Shown in pieces: positions 11,650-23,494 of a DNA stretch of 64,000 bases. The notes beneath the pieces were generated by a model. The model was not told the DNA's origin. It saw only the letters and a list, made by a program, of their open reading frames with translations, and ran no database searches. Position numbers and translations under genes: made by a program. The DNA comes from Vicia villosa (taxonomy: Eukaryota > Streptophyta > Magnoliopsida > Fabales > Fabaceae): NCBI RefSeq assembly GCF_029867415.1, contig NW_026705732.1, positions 186,001 to 250,000 on the forward strand, written 5' to 3'. How positions within the stretch are numbered: position 1 is the stretch's first letter; each line of letters starts with the position of its first letter.

Positions 11650-13315
11650 CATCCACGGTTATCCATGGGCTCTTAATTGCTTGGCTCACTTTGTTTTCAA
11701 AAATGTTTGAATTGTTTGAAAAGTGGAGTGTGAATAGAAATTTTGTATAAGAACTTTAGCTTGTAAATAAGCGTAGTCTTTTGAAAAGTATTTCAAAATT
11801 AGTGGTTAAAAGAGTTTGAATTTTGAATTTGAATTGAGCAAGCAATTAAAAGCTACCTACCCTAAGTTTGAAAAATCGTTCTTTTAGCTTTTCAGGGCGA
11901 AAGGGTTTATCCATACCATGAGAGGGCAGGAAGTCTTTCAATCGGATGTTTAAGGGTCATCGAGGATAATCGTTCGCCACAAGACTGTCCCATGCCATAA
12001 AGAGGGCAGGTAGTCTAAGGGAAGGATATAATAGTCATTTTATCATTTTAGGCATCATGCGAGGATACCTTAGCAATTGGGACAATTATTCTTTATAAGG
12101 CAACCTCGAGGGAGTTTCAATAACTTTGAAGGCAACAGACAACATTGCTTTAGGTATCCTCGGAATCGAGGGACTTGACTAATTTAGGCAACAAAATTAA
12201 GGCAACAGGCAGCAATAATAAGGCAACAAGGAAACCAGAGGGATTACCCTAAAGGTGTGTGTGTGGCACAATCATGTGGTTAACTTCGATGATATTTATC
12301 TTGTAAATTAGTGATCTATATTCAGTTAATAGTCTTGCACTCCCTAAGATTACTAACCACGGCAGTTAATATCATACGGAAATTAGAAGGCAGAAAATAT
12401 AAAGTCCTACGCTATTACAATAAACACCTCTGGGCGGGAAGAATAAAGGAAGAAAATAAACCTATAACTATTACCAAAAAAAAACCTTGCACGCTTATAC
12501 ACATTTTCTAGAATTTAAATAGATTAAAATAAAGGCATAAAATTAAATAAATAATTAAAATTAAAGGCAGAAATTTAAATAAATGCAAAAATAAAATAAA
12601 CAATTAAAGACATGCGACATACACTGGAGTGGGAGATGATAAGAGAATTCGTGAAAAAATGCAGTTTAGAAAAATCATGGTTAAAAAGCCTTATGGCTAA
12701 AAAAAGATCTAAGGGTAAAAGCCTAAAACCTAGCCTACAGTTTTGATCAAGGTTTAAAATTACACCAATTATGCAGTAAGAATCTAAATCCTAATTAAGT
12801 TAGCCTAAATTACCTAATTAAATTAATTAGTAGATTTAAAAACTTAAATTAAATTAAAAACCCTAATTATTTAATTAATTAAAATTATCTAACCGAAAAA
12901 TATTCTAAATTAATTCATTAATTAAATAACCTTAAACTAAATATCTAAGCTAATTAAATTATTTAATTGTTATTAAAATTAACCTTAGTCAAAATAACAT
13001 AACTAATTATTTAAGAAATCTAATTAAAAAGGGTTTGTTAAAAAAACTTAAGTAAATAAAAATAACAAAAGTAGAAAAATAAGGAGAAGAAAATAGAAGA
13101 CCAAAACAATAAAATAAAAAAATGAAGAAAACCTGGTATCCGATCCTGTGTGGAAGATTGATGAGATTCCATGGTGTGCCCTCGTTCCTAGCTGTTGGAT
13201 CTGCATCTGGGCGTGACCAGACGGTGAGGATCTGAGGGTGTGTGGCGTGTAATCGTGCGTGAATGTATTGGATCTGCAGCATGTCACTTTTATGAAAAAA
13301 ATAAAAGCAAAGCGT

Positions 13316-13383
13316 CTGAACCTGGGATCGTACCCAGGTCATGAGGTTTGTTAACTACCATGGCTTTGCCAACTAGACTGAAA
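13316..13383 (-). other. tRNA-like block in LTR IIb
   Basis: A-box-like sequence at 13377-13363 and B-box-like GGTACGATCC at 13334-13325. The inverted repeat CCTGGG/CCCAGG around TACGAT would form a T-arm-like hairpin here; in LTR IIa one base of it is changed. Confidence 0.55.
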
Positions 13384-15350
13384 CGATTAGCTGTTAATCA
13401 AACGCACAAAATAATATAAGTATATAAATCAAAGTTAATGATGGGATCAAAACCAAAGTCTCAGCATGGGCCCCACTGTTGACTGGATGGGCGAATGGCG
13501 TTTAGAGAGAGGAAGTCATATTATTGACCAGCCAATGGAGACGAGCCACGCGAATTCAACTCTATCCTTGCACTGTTCATCATCTCTTTCAAACTATTGG
13601 CTACGATTTTGCTTGGATCTCTGCGACCAATTAGCTGCCGAAATTCGTAGCAAGACCTGGAAAAAGCAAAACTCATGGAAACACGTTAAACAGAAATCAT
13701 GAGTGCCCAAATCCACTATTTTGGCCCCCTTGAATCCAATAGCGGTGGTCTTTTGTCATGGAACGGCCTGAAAACACGAAAACGAGAGAACTCATTCATC
13801 TTGCTCTAACCATCGCATTCCTCCATACTTGCGTCGATTTTTCCGTTTAGTGATTCAAACCTCCCCTAAACTTCATCAAAAACTTAAACACGCCATTAAA
13901 TCATGTTGAAACCCGATGGAAATAGAGATACGAAAAGCAAAAGTATGTATGAATATGTGTGATTGTTACATACGTTATGGATGCTTTAAGAGTTTAAAAA
14001 CAACGCATTCTTACTCTCTTTTACCTCAGGAAGGGTTTGAGATCATTCTTTTCCTTTGAGAGTGGTTGTATTTCCCAATACAAATTCCTCACTTTCTTGA
14101 AGAATATGGCAACGTGAAACCCTTATTCTTTCTCCTCTTTTTTCATCCCCTACATCATTAGGGTTAATGTGTATATATATTAGAAGCCTTAGGTTAATTT
14201 TGTGGGCTTGGATATTATGGTTAAGAGGTCCCTTAAAATTTTGAAGAAAACATCATGTTTCTTTCTTAATTTGGCCATCATGCTTCACAATCCTAATAGC
14301 ACGAATTTGGACTCTATTATATGATTATTAGGGCCCTTGAATGATTAAAAGTGAACCCATACAACTTATCCTATTATTTTTATGATTTTACTTAATTATT
14401 TTAGCTTTTTAATGAATAAAAAATCCAACTAAATTAAATAAAAGTCATAAAAATATGAGGGCAGGTTTATGGGCTCCTTATTGGGTCACAAACATGTTTA
14501 GAGCAAAGAACTTAGACCCACTAGCCCAAAAATGAAAATTTGTCCAACTAGGGTTTTATGCATTTTCTCAATTTTCCCTAACTTCTGTCGATCATAACTC
14601 CTTCAATATTTGTCATATGAAGATGTTCTAGGACTTTCTGGAAAGCCCGAGATGTCCTTTACAAGCCACTTTAGAAGCTTTTTTTGATTTGAGGACTTTA
14701 TCTTGATGATATTGCTCTTGACAAAAATCAGCTCTTTGCGATCTCCTAGAAGGACCTGTAATGTCTTGGCTCATATCTCTTATGCGGAAGCATTTCTTGA
14801 CCTTGGGCCCAACATCAAAGTTGTAGAGAATGAATTTACTTTAGAATAGGCTTTGGTTGGGGAATTTCTGATAAAGTATGAAAGAGATATGGTCAGTCAA
14901 AGTTAGGTTGACTTTTAGTTAAAAACCCTAATTTAGAAACTTGTCCTTTGGTTGATTTCTGAGCTTTCCTCGATGAATCATGATCAATACTTGATCAAAT
15001 GATGAATGATACCTAAAAATAAGTATGTTGACCAAAAATCAGGAGTTTTGACTATACTTTGACCACAGTTGACTTTTAGGCCAAACTAGTCTACTGTTGA
15101 CTATCTGAGCTATTGACTGGGCAATCTTGTGAATTGAAGCTTGAAACTTGGCATGAGGATTATTTGAATCGTATGAGAGGCCATGAGGTCCATTTGATAT
15201 GTCAGAATCTGATTTTACCTTGAGAAATGCAAAACCCTAGTTTTGAGGCTGTTGTTTAGGAGAGAGTCTGCATGCTTCCTTCTTGTGTATCTTTGAGCAT
15301 TTGAAAGTCAGATGGACTGAAATATGATGGGAAAATTTTGGGGTATGACA

Positions 15351-16822
15351 CAAGTCATCACACTTCATAATTTAAATTAGTTCCAATAATATTGCACATA
15401 GCACACATTTCCAATTATCACATAAGCACACATCAAGTTCAAACATCATATAGCAACCAACGTGGCTCCAAATGCAATTAATGTGACTCATGCATGTGGT
15501 ACCAATGTGATCATCAAGCTCACCGCTCCTGATTCCACATTCAAGAACCAGAGCCACGCTTCTGATCCAGACAAGACCAAAGCCATCAAATATGAACATA
15601 TAGTCCACCGCTTCTGAATCCGCAAAGGAACAAAGCCACACTTCTATTTTCACACAAGGATCAAAGCCAAAACCGGAGTATCATCTCCCCATGAATGCAT
15701 GTGCAACAAGACTCACAATATATGTAATTAAGATTATCACACAACCTTAATTATCCAAGCATATCACAATAATTTCCACATTTGAATTATCCACCAACAC
15801 GTTGCACAACACACATTTATCATCAATAAGGCGTACACATAGCATTTATTGATTACACATAACATATAGCACACAAGTCAATTCATGTTATTCACACCAT
15901 TCACCAAGAATGTCATATACATATACCAAAATCCAAGTATCATGTGTCCATACAAATTCGATTCAAAATCTATCCAAACATCATTGAATAAATTATTAAA
16001 GTACATGGAAAAATCTATCTTAAATCATAAGCATATAGGATCCCAAGTCAAAGAATAAAAAATCACTAAATTACATAACAGGTCGCGCTAAGCACCCGCT
16101 TCCACGCTACGCGCACCTAGTTAGAAGTTTACGTGCGACCCACGCTCTGTCAGGGCAACGCGCCCTTTGCAATTTTTGAAAAAAAAAACCCTTTTTTGAC
16201 AAAACTTCCAAAATCTGTTTTATACCAAATAAACCAACCAAACCACCAACAATCATGCATATAAGGGTTTCTAATCATATTTCTATCACGGGTTATCAAC
16301 ATAACAACACAAAACATGATTTAACCATCCAGTTTCATAGATTCTACACAAACTCTAACATTTGAAAGTTATGAAGTAGAGAGATGAAGAACCCTAAGCA
16401 TACAAACTACCCATTGCATACATATATACCTTTAATAATAAGGATTCTCCCCCTTACCTCTTGAAGATTCCTCTTCTTCTAAGTTTCCCTTCTTTTTCTC
16501 TATTCTCCTCTTCCTTCCTCTTTCTCTTCTCTTGAGTTCTCTCCCTTTTCTATTACCAATGAAATTTATGAGACTAACCTAATCTCACCCTTAATATCTT
16601 TCTCAACTAATGGACTTAGAATTTCTTACACCCCCTTATATTTCATTACTTCTATTAATTAGGCCCAATAGTTTTAATCATTGTTCTACCAATAATTCTA
16701 AATAGTATAATTAACCCATTAATACACAATTAAATAATTATCACACCAAGTAATAATTAAATAAATAAATTCTAAATAAAATAATTATTTAAATAAATAA
16801 AATAGAAAATCAGGATGTTACA
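15351..16822 (-). mobile_element. Fragment of an older LTR (TGTAACATCC type)
   Basis: The right edge reads, on the minus strand, TGTAACATCCTGATTTTC from 16822, a typical plant Ty3/gypsy LTR start. Inside are a low-complexity AT part (16680-16810), a pyrimidine-rich part (16440-16560) and a GC-rich part (16080-16165). Its other end is missing because the family II array abuts it at 15350. No internal coding domain or second LTR is visible. The 93-codon frame at 15372-15653 has no protein-like character. The lineage is not determined. Confidence 0.6.
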
Positions 16823-17109
16823 TTGTTGTTCTCCATTACTGTTATTGTTGTTGTTGTTAAGAACATTGATTTATTACCTCGGTTCTTCAAAACACCGAGT
16901 GTTAATATTGGACGCGCCATCCGGTTTTGAAAATAATAAAAATGTTGATGTTGGGAATTGAAACCATGTTCAATTAACTTTACCTCTCGGAGTTTTAATG
17001 TCCAAGGTGATAATGGCTATCTTTTCATAACGCCCTTCGTAACCTCGCTTCTGTTTCCGAGGTCAAACATATTTTGCGTCCGATGTTAGATTTTTTTTTT
17101 GTAGTAGTG
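16823..17109 (-). mobile_element. One terminus of a CACTA (En/Spm-like) element
   Basis: On the minus strand the piece begins CACTACTAC (17109-17101) followed by a run of A, the usual start of plant CACTA terminal inverted repeats. Further in are sub-terminal motifs with CCTCGGTT and ACCGAGG-like halves around 16880-16910 and 17041-17062, as expected for CACTA sub-terminal repeats. The opposite terminus and any transposase are not present. Confidence 0.7.
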
Positions 17110-17212
17110 TATATTTGTATCAGACTATTTATCTTTCTCGAGTATATTATTTTAAGAACACCCTATCAGGTGAGAAAGGCTCCCAACACTATATCTCCCA
17201 TTAGGAGGATGA

Positions 17213-17560
17213 GGATTCCTCACTGAGGAACTTTCATAAATCATTGCTACTTACTTGACAAGGATTCCTCTATGAGAATCCAACATATATCTTGCCACTT
17301 GGACAACAAGGATTCCTCTGTAAGGATCCAACCTAAGTCACTACCACTTGGTTGGAAAGGACTCTTATGTGAGGATCCATTATAAGACATTTCCAATTAG
17401 GCAACAAGAGTTACTTTGTGAGGATCAACATAAGTCATTACCACTTGTGCAACAAGGATTCCTCTATAAGGATCCATCATAAGTCATTGCCACTTAGGCT
17501 GCAAGGATTCCTCTATGAGAATCTAATATAATTCATTGACACTTGTTAAGGCTCCAACAT
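17213..17560. repeat. ~49-bp imperfect tandem repeat
   Basis: The phrase aaggattcctctatgagg and its variants recur at about 17261, 17309, 17358, 17408, 17455 and 17504, at spacings of 47-50 bp. It lies downstream (minus-strand sense) of the decayed gag-pro, so it may be the 3' tandem repeat of that old element. Confidence 0.75.
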
Positions 17561-17905
17561 CTAGTCATCACATCATGCAAAATTAGAACAAAGATCACCA
17601 AAATGTATAAAGAAACATGAGGTTCCTCATTAAAAACCCATGCATCCGCAGAGGAAAAGAGTGTCACCCTATTAAACTAACAATATTTTTCAAAATAAAT
17701 TATACAATTGATAGAGGTGATACCTCTCCATAACTAATCAAAATTATAAACTAACTAAATAAAACATGGTGTTGATCCTAACAACATCTCTGAACTCACC
17801 CTAGCTTCTTTAATAAATATTATCATGCTCCTCTAAAATTTTGCAACCAAATATTCATCTTTTAGAGGAATTATCTCATCTTCTTGGAGCTCTGCTCTAG
17901 GCTTC
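17561..17905. other. Unassigned spacer, probably 3' part of the decayed Ty3/gypsy element
   Basis: AT-rich, no ORF, no repeat unit and no recognisable domain on either strand. It is bounded by the 49-bp repeats and the hAT element. Confidence 0.4.
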
Positions 17906-18069
17906 TAGGGATGGAAAGCATACTCAAACCTGCGGGGTCCACCCGCACCCTAACCCGAGTCAACGGGTGAAAACCCAAGTTGAGTGGGTTTGGGTTCGGG
18001 TGCCACTCGATATTTCAGGTGCGGGTTTGGACAGTGTGAAACCCGCACCCGAAACTCGAAATTACACCC

Positions 18070-18128
<59 letters not shown>

Positions 18129-18327
18129 ATATTCCAGAAAGTTTTAGGAAAAATTTATTTTATGTATTTAGTTGCGGGTTCGAGTTTGGGTGAAAAACCC
18201 AAACCTAACGGGTGTGGGCGTGGGTGTTATTTTGCCACTTGAACAACATTTGGGTTTTGGTGCCGATTTCAGGTGTGGGTTTGGGTAGTGTGAAACCCTC
18301 ACCCGACCCAACCCGTTGCCATCGTTA
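17906..18327. mobile_element. Small non-autonomous hAT-type element
   Basis: About 420 bp with imperfect terminal repeats (TAGGGATGG at the left, complement of TAACGATGG at the right). The body is rich in acccgcaccc / gggtgcgggt motifs. Flanks taggcttc and ctggcttc share 6 of 8 bases, fitting an aged 8-bp hAT target duplication. A (TA)n tract at 18072-18125 sits in the middle. No transposase. Confidence 0.7.
18072..18125. repeat. (TA)n microsatellite
   Basis: Uninterrupted TA dinucleotides for about 54 bp inside the small hAT element. The chance 91-codon frame over it is not a gene. Confidence 0.9.
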
Positions 18328-18329
18328 CT

Positions 18330-20060
18330 GGCTTCCGACGCAACACTCACTTCTTGCGCACCTAGATGCTAAGCTTGGGCCACAACTATAGTCGCCCTTT
18401 TCATCTTCCAGATGTCTAGATAACACCTCCTAGTGGTCTCCTTATTATAGTGGATAACCCCAATAAGTGTGTTGGGCGGTGGAAACTTCAAGCACATGTA
18501 TATTGTAGATAGGGCGGATCCTAATAAGTTAAAATTATGTTACTCTAAAATCATGTTATACGAGGAAGGGGTGTCTATGACGAGGTATCTTACTGTATTC
18601 AGAGTGATGTAACCATTTACTTGTACTTGTCCGCCCAATAATTCCACTTGTGAGCCTTGGAAAATATGCTTATTACTTGCAGGCATCTCAATAAAGGATT
18701 TATGCAAAATATGCCTATTAAATTATCACTTGCTTAATTTCCAAATCATTACACATCACAGTTTTGACTATGGGGATGAATCCTAGCAACATGCCTCTTA
18801 GAGAAGGTGATCTCAAACTCGAGTGTTTCCATTTCACCCAAATCAAGATTGATAGGCGAGCCTTCTAAAGTTTAAACAATATGCTTATCTTTTATAGGTG
18901 GAGCTAGTGTATATGCTCCTAGTGAACCCTTCTACTACGCTATTGAGGGTATGATGTACATCCCTATCTTTACCCCTCCGCTTGGCTCCCTGCCCTTCTT
19001 AGATTTGGGGCTTCTAGAGGTGTCTCGACCTTGAGATCTAAAGTCGCCTATGACTAGTTGGAGCTGCCTTCGATGTATTTATTCAAGTGACTTTCCTAGA
19101 TGGGGCAATTAGTCTCCTTTTTGGTCTAGTAGCAATGTCTTTGTGGTGGCCCTTGACCTTATTAAACTTACACCACCTATAGGGCCCATACCCTATGATG
19201 TGTGACTTAGGAGCTAGAGGAAGAGGAATGTTATGTGTGTGGAAGACGCCATGCCATATTTTCTCGCTGCAAGTGTTAAAGGGCGTGGAGTTCTCTATAG
19301 GCCTCCTAATCCGTTTGAAGGTCTTCTTATTCTTGACAGGAGAGGTGTAACGGATTCTGCATGACTGCAATGAAGAATCAAGATTGTAAGATGTTTACTC
19401 CTTATCATCCCTGCCTTTTTCTCTACTTTCTCTCATCACCCTTTATGTAGAATTCCACACACGTCACCATTTCTGCCATGGAAACAAGCGACCTCTAGGC
19501 GAGGGATTCATTAAAATGTTCGGTCCTTAGTACATTCTGGAAGGATCCTACGAACATCTTTTGGTTTAAGTGGATGACTTTGATAGTTGTCTCTTAAAGG
19601 TTTTGAAGGGCCTCAACCAATGTTAAATATGTTGGTGGTTAAACTTCTCATATGCCTATTTTCTGATAATTGGTGGACCGATTTCTTTACTAGGTTCTAG
19701 TACCTAGTGACTGAGAGTTGTGGTAGACTCATGTACCACCTTAACATGGGGTCTTCGAAGATCATCATATGCGTGTTAATGGAGGCGACATGCTCTTGAA
19801 GATCACTTCATCCATCGAGCATTACGAGTAGCAACGACTTCAAACTTTCTTGTACGGGGCCCCAAAATATCGCAGGGGTCTAAAACTTTTTTCTCCTCAA
19901 TGGGATTGATCTCTTATTGGTGATACTGGAGGTTAAGGTCACTGTCCTTCAAAGTCTGATTATAATGACACAAATCATCCAAATCTATGCGCATCTCTTC
20001 TATGGCATCATGGTCATCGTCGAAGCTTCTACTGACCGAAATTACAGCTAACACGATTAC
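18330..20060 (-). pseudogene. Decayed Ty3/gypsy (Tat-like) gag-protease
   Basis: Reading the minus strand by eye gives, in order: a gag core at about 19800-19600 (MIFEDPMLRWYMSLPQLS), its continuation near 19560-19440 (FVGSFQNVLRTEHFNESLA), a zinc-knuckle remnant near 19180-19100 (WCKFNKVKGHH) that has lost its last Cys, and a protease-like end at 18680-18410 (VRYLVIDTPSSYNMIL, then STIYMCLKFP and GVIHYNKETTRRCY). Several stops and frame changes separate the pieces. I did not find an intact D-[ST]-G protease motif. No RT or integrase follows; the element is cut by the small hAT element at 18327. This copy is clearly older than the families I and II arrays. Confidence 0.75.
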
Positions 20061-20137
20061 CATATTTTAAGGGATTGAAGAGGTGAACAATAAGTTGATC
20101 GTGGTATACAACGGCGACCTAGGTCAGTTTTACTAAT

Positions 20138-20156
20138 GCTCCACGATGGACGTCAA
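20138..20156 (-). other. Primer-binding site of the decayed gag-pro element
   Basis: Minus strand reads TTGACGTCCATCGTGGAGC, two changes from the TTGGCGCCCACCGTGGAGC type common before Ty3/gypsy gag. It lies just upstream of the gag remnant, in the right position and orientation. Confidence 0.6.
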
Positions 20157-20911
20157 TTTTACTACTAAAAAAACGAAAATAAGGGTAACTTTGTATTCAG
20201 AGAGATGTCTGTGGAGTTTAAAGTTGTAGATGGTGTTTAGAGCTAACTCATGCAGATGATGAAAAGCTACATGTGTATATTTGTTTGATTAAAAGATATT
20301 ATCAAATAGATCATACCTATAAAATTTAACATTAATAAGAAATCATTTGATATTTTAAAGAGAATGGTCAAAATTAATCGTTTTGATGAAGTTTTGTAAG
20401 ATGTTAATTTTTATGCATCTCATTAACATGTCAAATGATTTCCAATTGATGTTAAATTTTATATACATGATTTATATGATAATAAATTTCAATCCACCGG
20501 TGGATGTTATATGATATTAAATTTTTTACCGCAAATAAGTATAACAAAATCCACTGTTGAGCTGAAAACTATTATTATATAGATCATGTATGTAAATATT
20601 AACATCAATAAAGAATTATTCAATAGATTAAAGAGAAATATCAAAATTAACCATTTTGATATAGTTTTGTAAGAGATTTATTATTATATATACTTTTAAT
20701 GTGTCTAATGATATATATATCACATATCAATGAGAACTTTGACTATAATGAGAACTGACAACTTTTAATAATAACCAATAGATTTTAATTAATGACTCAG
20801 ATTTATCTCATATTTTAAAATATTTAATTAATTACTGTTTAATGACATTCAAACACATATTTAATAAGGCGTTCCAACTCTTAAATATTTTTATATTATT
20901 TTAAGATTGTT

Positions 20912-20916
<5 letters not shown>
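20157..20916. repeat. AT-rich spacer with diverged duplicate segments
   Basis: Possibly begins with the old element's LTR, but I cannot define an end. Segments at about 20290-20480 and 20570-20720 resemble each other (atagatcat, taacat.aataa, cattttgat.aagttttgtaaga), suggesting two diverged copies of one AT-rich repeat. No coding signal. Confidence 0.45.

Positions 20917-20960
<44 letters not shown>
20917..20960. repeat. (TA)n microsatellite
   Basis: About 44 bp of uninterrupted TA, next to a sequence (gggacgactcaagtgagaac) that looks like a MITE end. Confidence 0.9.
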
Positions 20961-20962
<2 letters not shown>

Positions 20963-21031
20963 GACGACTCAAGTGAGAACACTTGGTTATTATGAGAAAT
21001 GAGAATAATGAATTACGACCATTAAATTTTG

Positions 21032-21038
<7 letters not shown>

Positions 21039-21095
<57 letters not shown>
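21039..21095. repeat. (TA)n microsatellite
   Basis: About 55 bp of TA repeats abutting the palindromic MITE at 21096. Confidence 0.9.
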
Positions 21096-21097
<2 letters not shown>

Positions 21098-21320
21098 AGA
21101 TATATTTACTCTAAGAGTAAGGGTTGAACACTTACTCCAAATCTTAACCATTAATTATCATTAATCTAACGGCTTTAATTAATATGTTATATAAGAAAAC
21201 ATTTTCAAAAATAATTAAATTTAATGATCAATTAAAACCGTTAGATTAATGAAAATCAATGGTTAAGATTTGGAGTAAGTGTTCAACACTTAGTGTTGGA
21301 GTAAATATATTCCTCCTCAT
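21096..21320. mobile_element. Palindromic MITE, copy 1
   Basis: Arms read atatttactctaagagtaag at the left and, inverted, at the right (ending taaatatattcctcctc). The whole piece can fold into one long hairpin. The middle carries inverted aaccattaat / attaatctaacgg blocks. No coding sequence. Confidence 0.8.
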
Positions 21321-21326
21321 ATATAT

Positions 21327-21544
21327 GAGGAGGGTTATATTGACTCCAAGAGTAAGTTATAATAACTTACTCTACATCTTGACCATTAATGTTTTTCAAT
21401 CTAATAGTTAAAAATAATAAGGAATAGTTTTCTCTTTCCACATTTAATGATTTATTATTTTTAACCATTAGATTGAAAAGAATAAATGGTTAAGATGTGG
21501 AGTAAGCTATAATAACTTACTCTTGGAGTAAAGATAACCCTCCT
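21327..21544. mobile_element. Palindromic MITE, copy 2
   Basis: Begins gaggagggttatattgactcc and ends with its inverse (...aaccctcctc). Same family as copy 1. Internal arms acttactctacatcttgacc and their complement pair across the centre. Confidence 0.85.
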
Positions 21545-21545
21545 C

Positions 21546-21590
21546 ATATATATTTACTCCAAGAGAAAGTTATCAACACTTACTCCCCAT
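21546..21590. mobile_element. Palindromic MITE, copy 3, left part split by the 27-kb array
   Basis: Starts atatttactccaagagaaag and stops at ...cccat. The rest resumes at 48775 after the duplicated cccat. Joined, the two parts form a MITE like copies 1 and 2. It marks the insertion point of the family I array. Confidence 0.85.
21586..21590. repeat. Left 5-bp target-site duplication (CCCAT) of the family I array
   Basis: Identical CCCAT directly follows the far end of LTR3 at 48770-48774. No such duplication bounds the inner LTR junctions. Confidence 0.85.
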
Positions 21591-21740
21591 TGTAATACGG
21601 TGAACTGACTTTTTATCGATCGAAATGTCGCGGTTAAGCAAGAGTCGCCACCGACTTTTATTTTATCCAATTTTAGGAAAGGCTAAAAGAAACAGAAAAA
21701 AACCTTTTTAAAGAAATCTAAGTTCGGGGGGTAATTTATG

Positions 21741-21767
21741 CAAAGGGAAGGTGTACGGCACCCTTTG
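21741..21767 (-). other. Conserved LTR stem-loop, LTR1
   Basis: Arms CAAAGGG/CCCTTTG with GGTG/CACC inside, 150 bp from the LTR 3' end. Exact copies lie at 30526-30552 and 45617-45643. Confidence 0.65.
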
Positions 21768-23494
21768 CATCCATGGTTTTCCATGGGCTCTTAATTGCTT
21801 TGCTTGCTCGTTTGTTTAGAAAATGTAGATGAAAGAGATAGGGACTTTAGCTTGTGAATAAGCGTTGCCCTTTTGAAAAATTATGAGAAAGAATATAATA
21901 AAAAGGTTTGAGCATTGCAAGGCAATTAGGGGCAATTACCTTAAACTCAGATGATAGGTCTCTTTTTAGCCTTTCAGAATGAAAGGGTCTATCCTTGCCA
22001 TAAAAGGGCAGGATGCCTTTCGCTTGGAGGTTGAAGGGTCATCGAAGCATCCTTTGCCATAAGACTGTCCCATGCCATAGAAGGGCAGGTAGTCTAAGGC
22101 AAGGATCAGAATAAGCCATTTCGTAGGCAGCCAGAAGATACCTCAGCCTTTTTCCGTAGGCAACTTCCGAGTGTCGAGGTCATATTTGTGTATCGAAGGC
22201 AGCATCATTTAGGGTCGTATGACCTTTAGTATTCGAGGCAGCATGGCTGAGGTATCTTCGAATTCGAGGGACGTGGCTTATTCTGCAAAAACACAAAGGC
22301 AACAGGCAACAAGGCAACAAGGCAACAAGGCAACAGAGAGGTTACCCCAAAGGGTGCGTGGGTGCAACAATCACGTGATTATATTCAGATATTTATCTTT
22401 TAATTAGTTATTCTAATTCAGTTTAAGGCTTGCACTCCCTAAGATTACTAACCATGCAATATACAAAAGCAATAATAATATGGGGAAGGGAAATTGTAAC
22501 CAGCGGAGGAAAGGGGATTTGTAACCAGCGGATATAAAATAATAAGTCTGAAAAAGTAATAATTAAATAAGGTCAAGGTTTTAGGGTTACCGACTATTCG
22601 AGCTTTGGCAATTGGCGAACCCTGGAAAGAAAGAAACATGGCAAACAAAAAAGGGTGAGTGCATTGTCAGGTTCGAAGGCAAACTTCATTAACCACAAAG
22701 AAAATAGAATAATAAATTAAAAGTAGAATAGAGAGAAGGTACTTAGCTTGGCATTTGCCTGACAGGGTTGAGGGCAAGGTTTGCCAGAAGCATCGACTCT
22801 GACCATTAGGAATGAGCAAAGAAACAAATAAGGCGTGAGTGTATTACCAGATTCGAGGGCAAATGAGTTAACCCTAAAAATAAAGGAAGATAAATTAAAT
22901 ATAAACGAATAGAATGATAATAGGAGGCACTTAGCTTTGTATTTGATCTGATATGGTTGATAAGGCGTCTTTAGGGTTGACCCTGAAAAGAGACAAGGCA
23001 GAAAAAAGAAAAAGAATTCAGTGTAGGCGACGTTCATTTAAAGAGGCAAACCCTAATAAAAGAAAATAACATAGACTTAGAATTTTAAAATCGAGTACTT
23101 AACTTTTGGATTTTTGAAGGCGCGAAGTTGGGAGTAATCATATTGCTAACCCTGAAAGGCAAAAAAAACAAATATATAATCAAGATGAATATATGGAATA
23201 AATATTAGGTGTATAAATAAATGAAAAATAATCAATTAAAAATAATGTACATTAACATATAAATAAAATAGCTTATATGATGATAAATAAATATATAAAA
23301 AATTAAAAGAAAAACTTAGCTTATAATTGTGTGTGCTATGGCTGGGCGTCCATATGGTGATCCTCCAGTTCTGGTGTGTAGGATCCAAAGCATTTGACCA
23401 TCTGACAGTTGGATTGTGAGGGGACGTGATGTGCATGATAAGGTTCCTACGTGTGATCTGGAAACAAAACCCATCAAAGAAAACAAAACCAAAA

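Larger units (their letters stand above)
11486..15350 (-). mobile_element. Family II LTR, right copy (LTR IIb, 5' LTR)
   Basis: A 3865-bp LTR collinear with 1899-5764. Ends are TGTCATACC at 15350 and GTATTACA at 11486. Beyond 15350 the sequence changes to unrelated older LTR debris starting caagt, so this is the outer 5' edge of the family II tandem. The left edge and its target duplication are outside the window. It contains the conserved stem-loop at 11623-11649 and a tRNA-like block at 13316-13383. Confidence 0.9.

Noticed and set aside
15372..15653. 93-codon minus-strand ORF
   Set aside because: Sits in LTR debris, composition is not protein-like, and no domain is seen.
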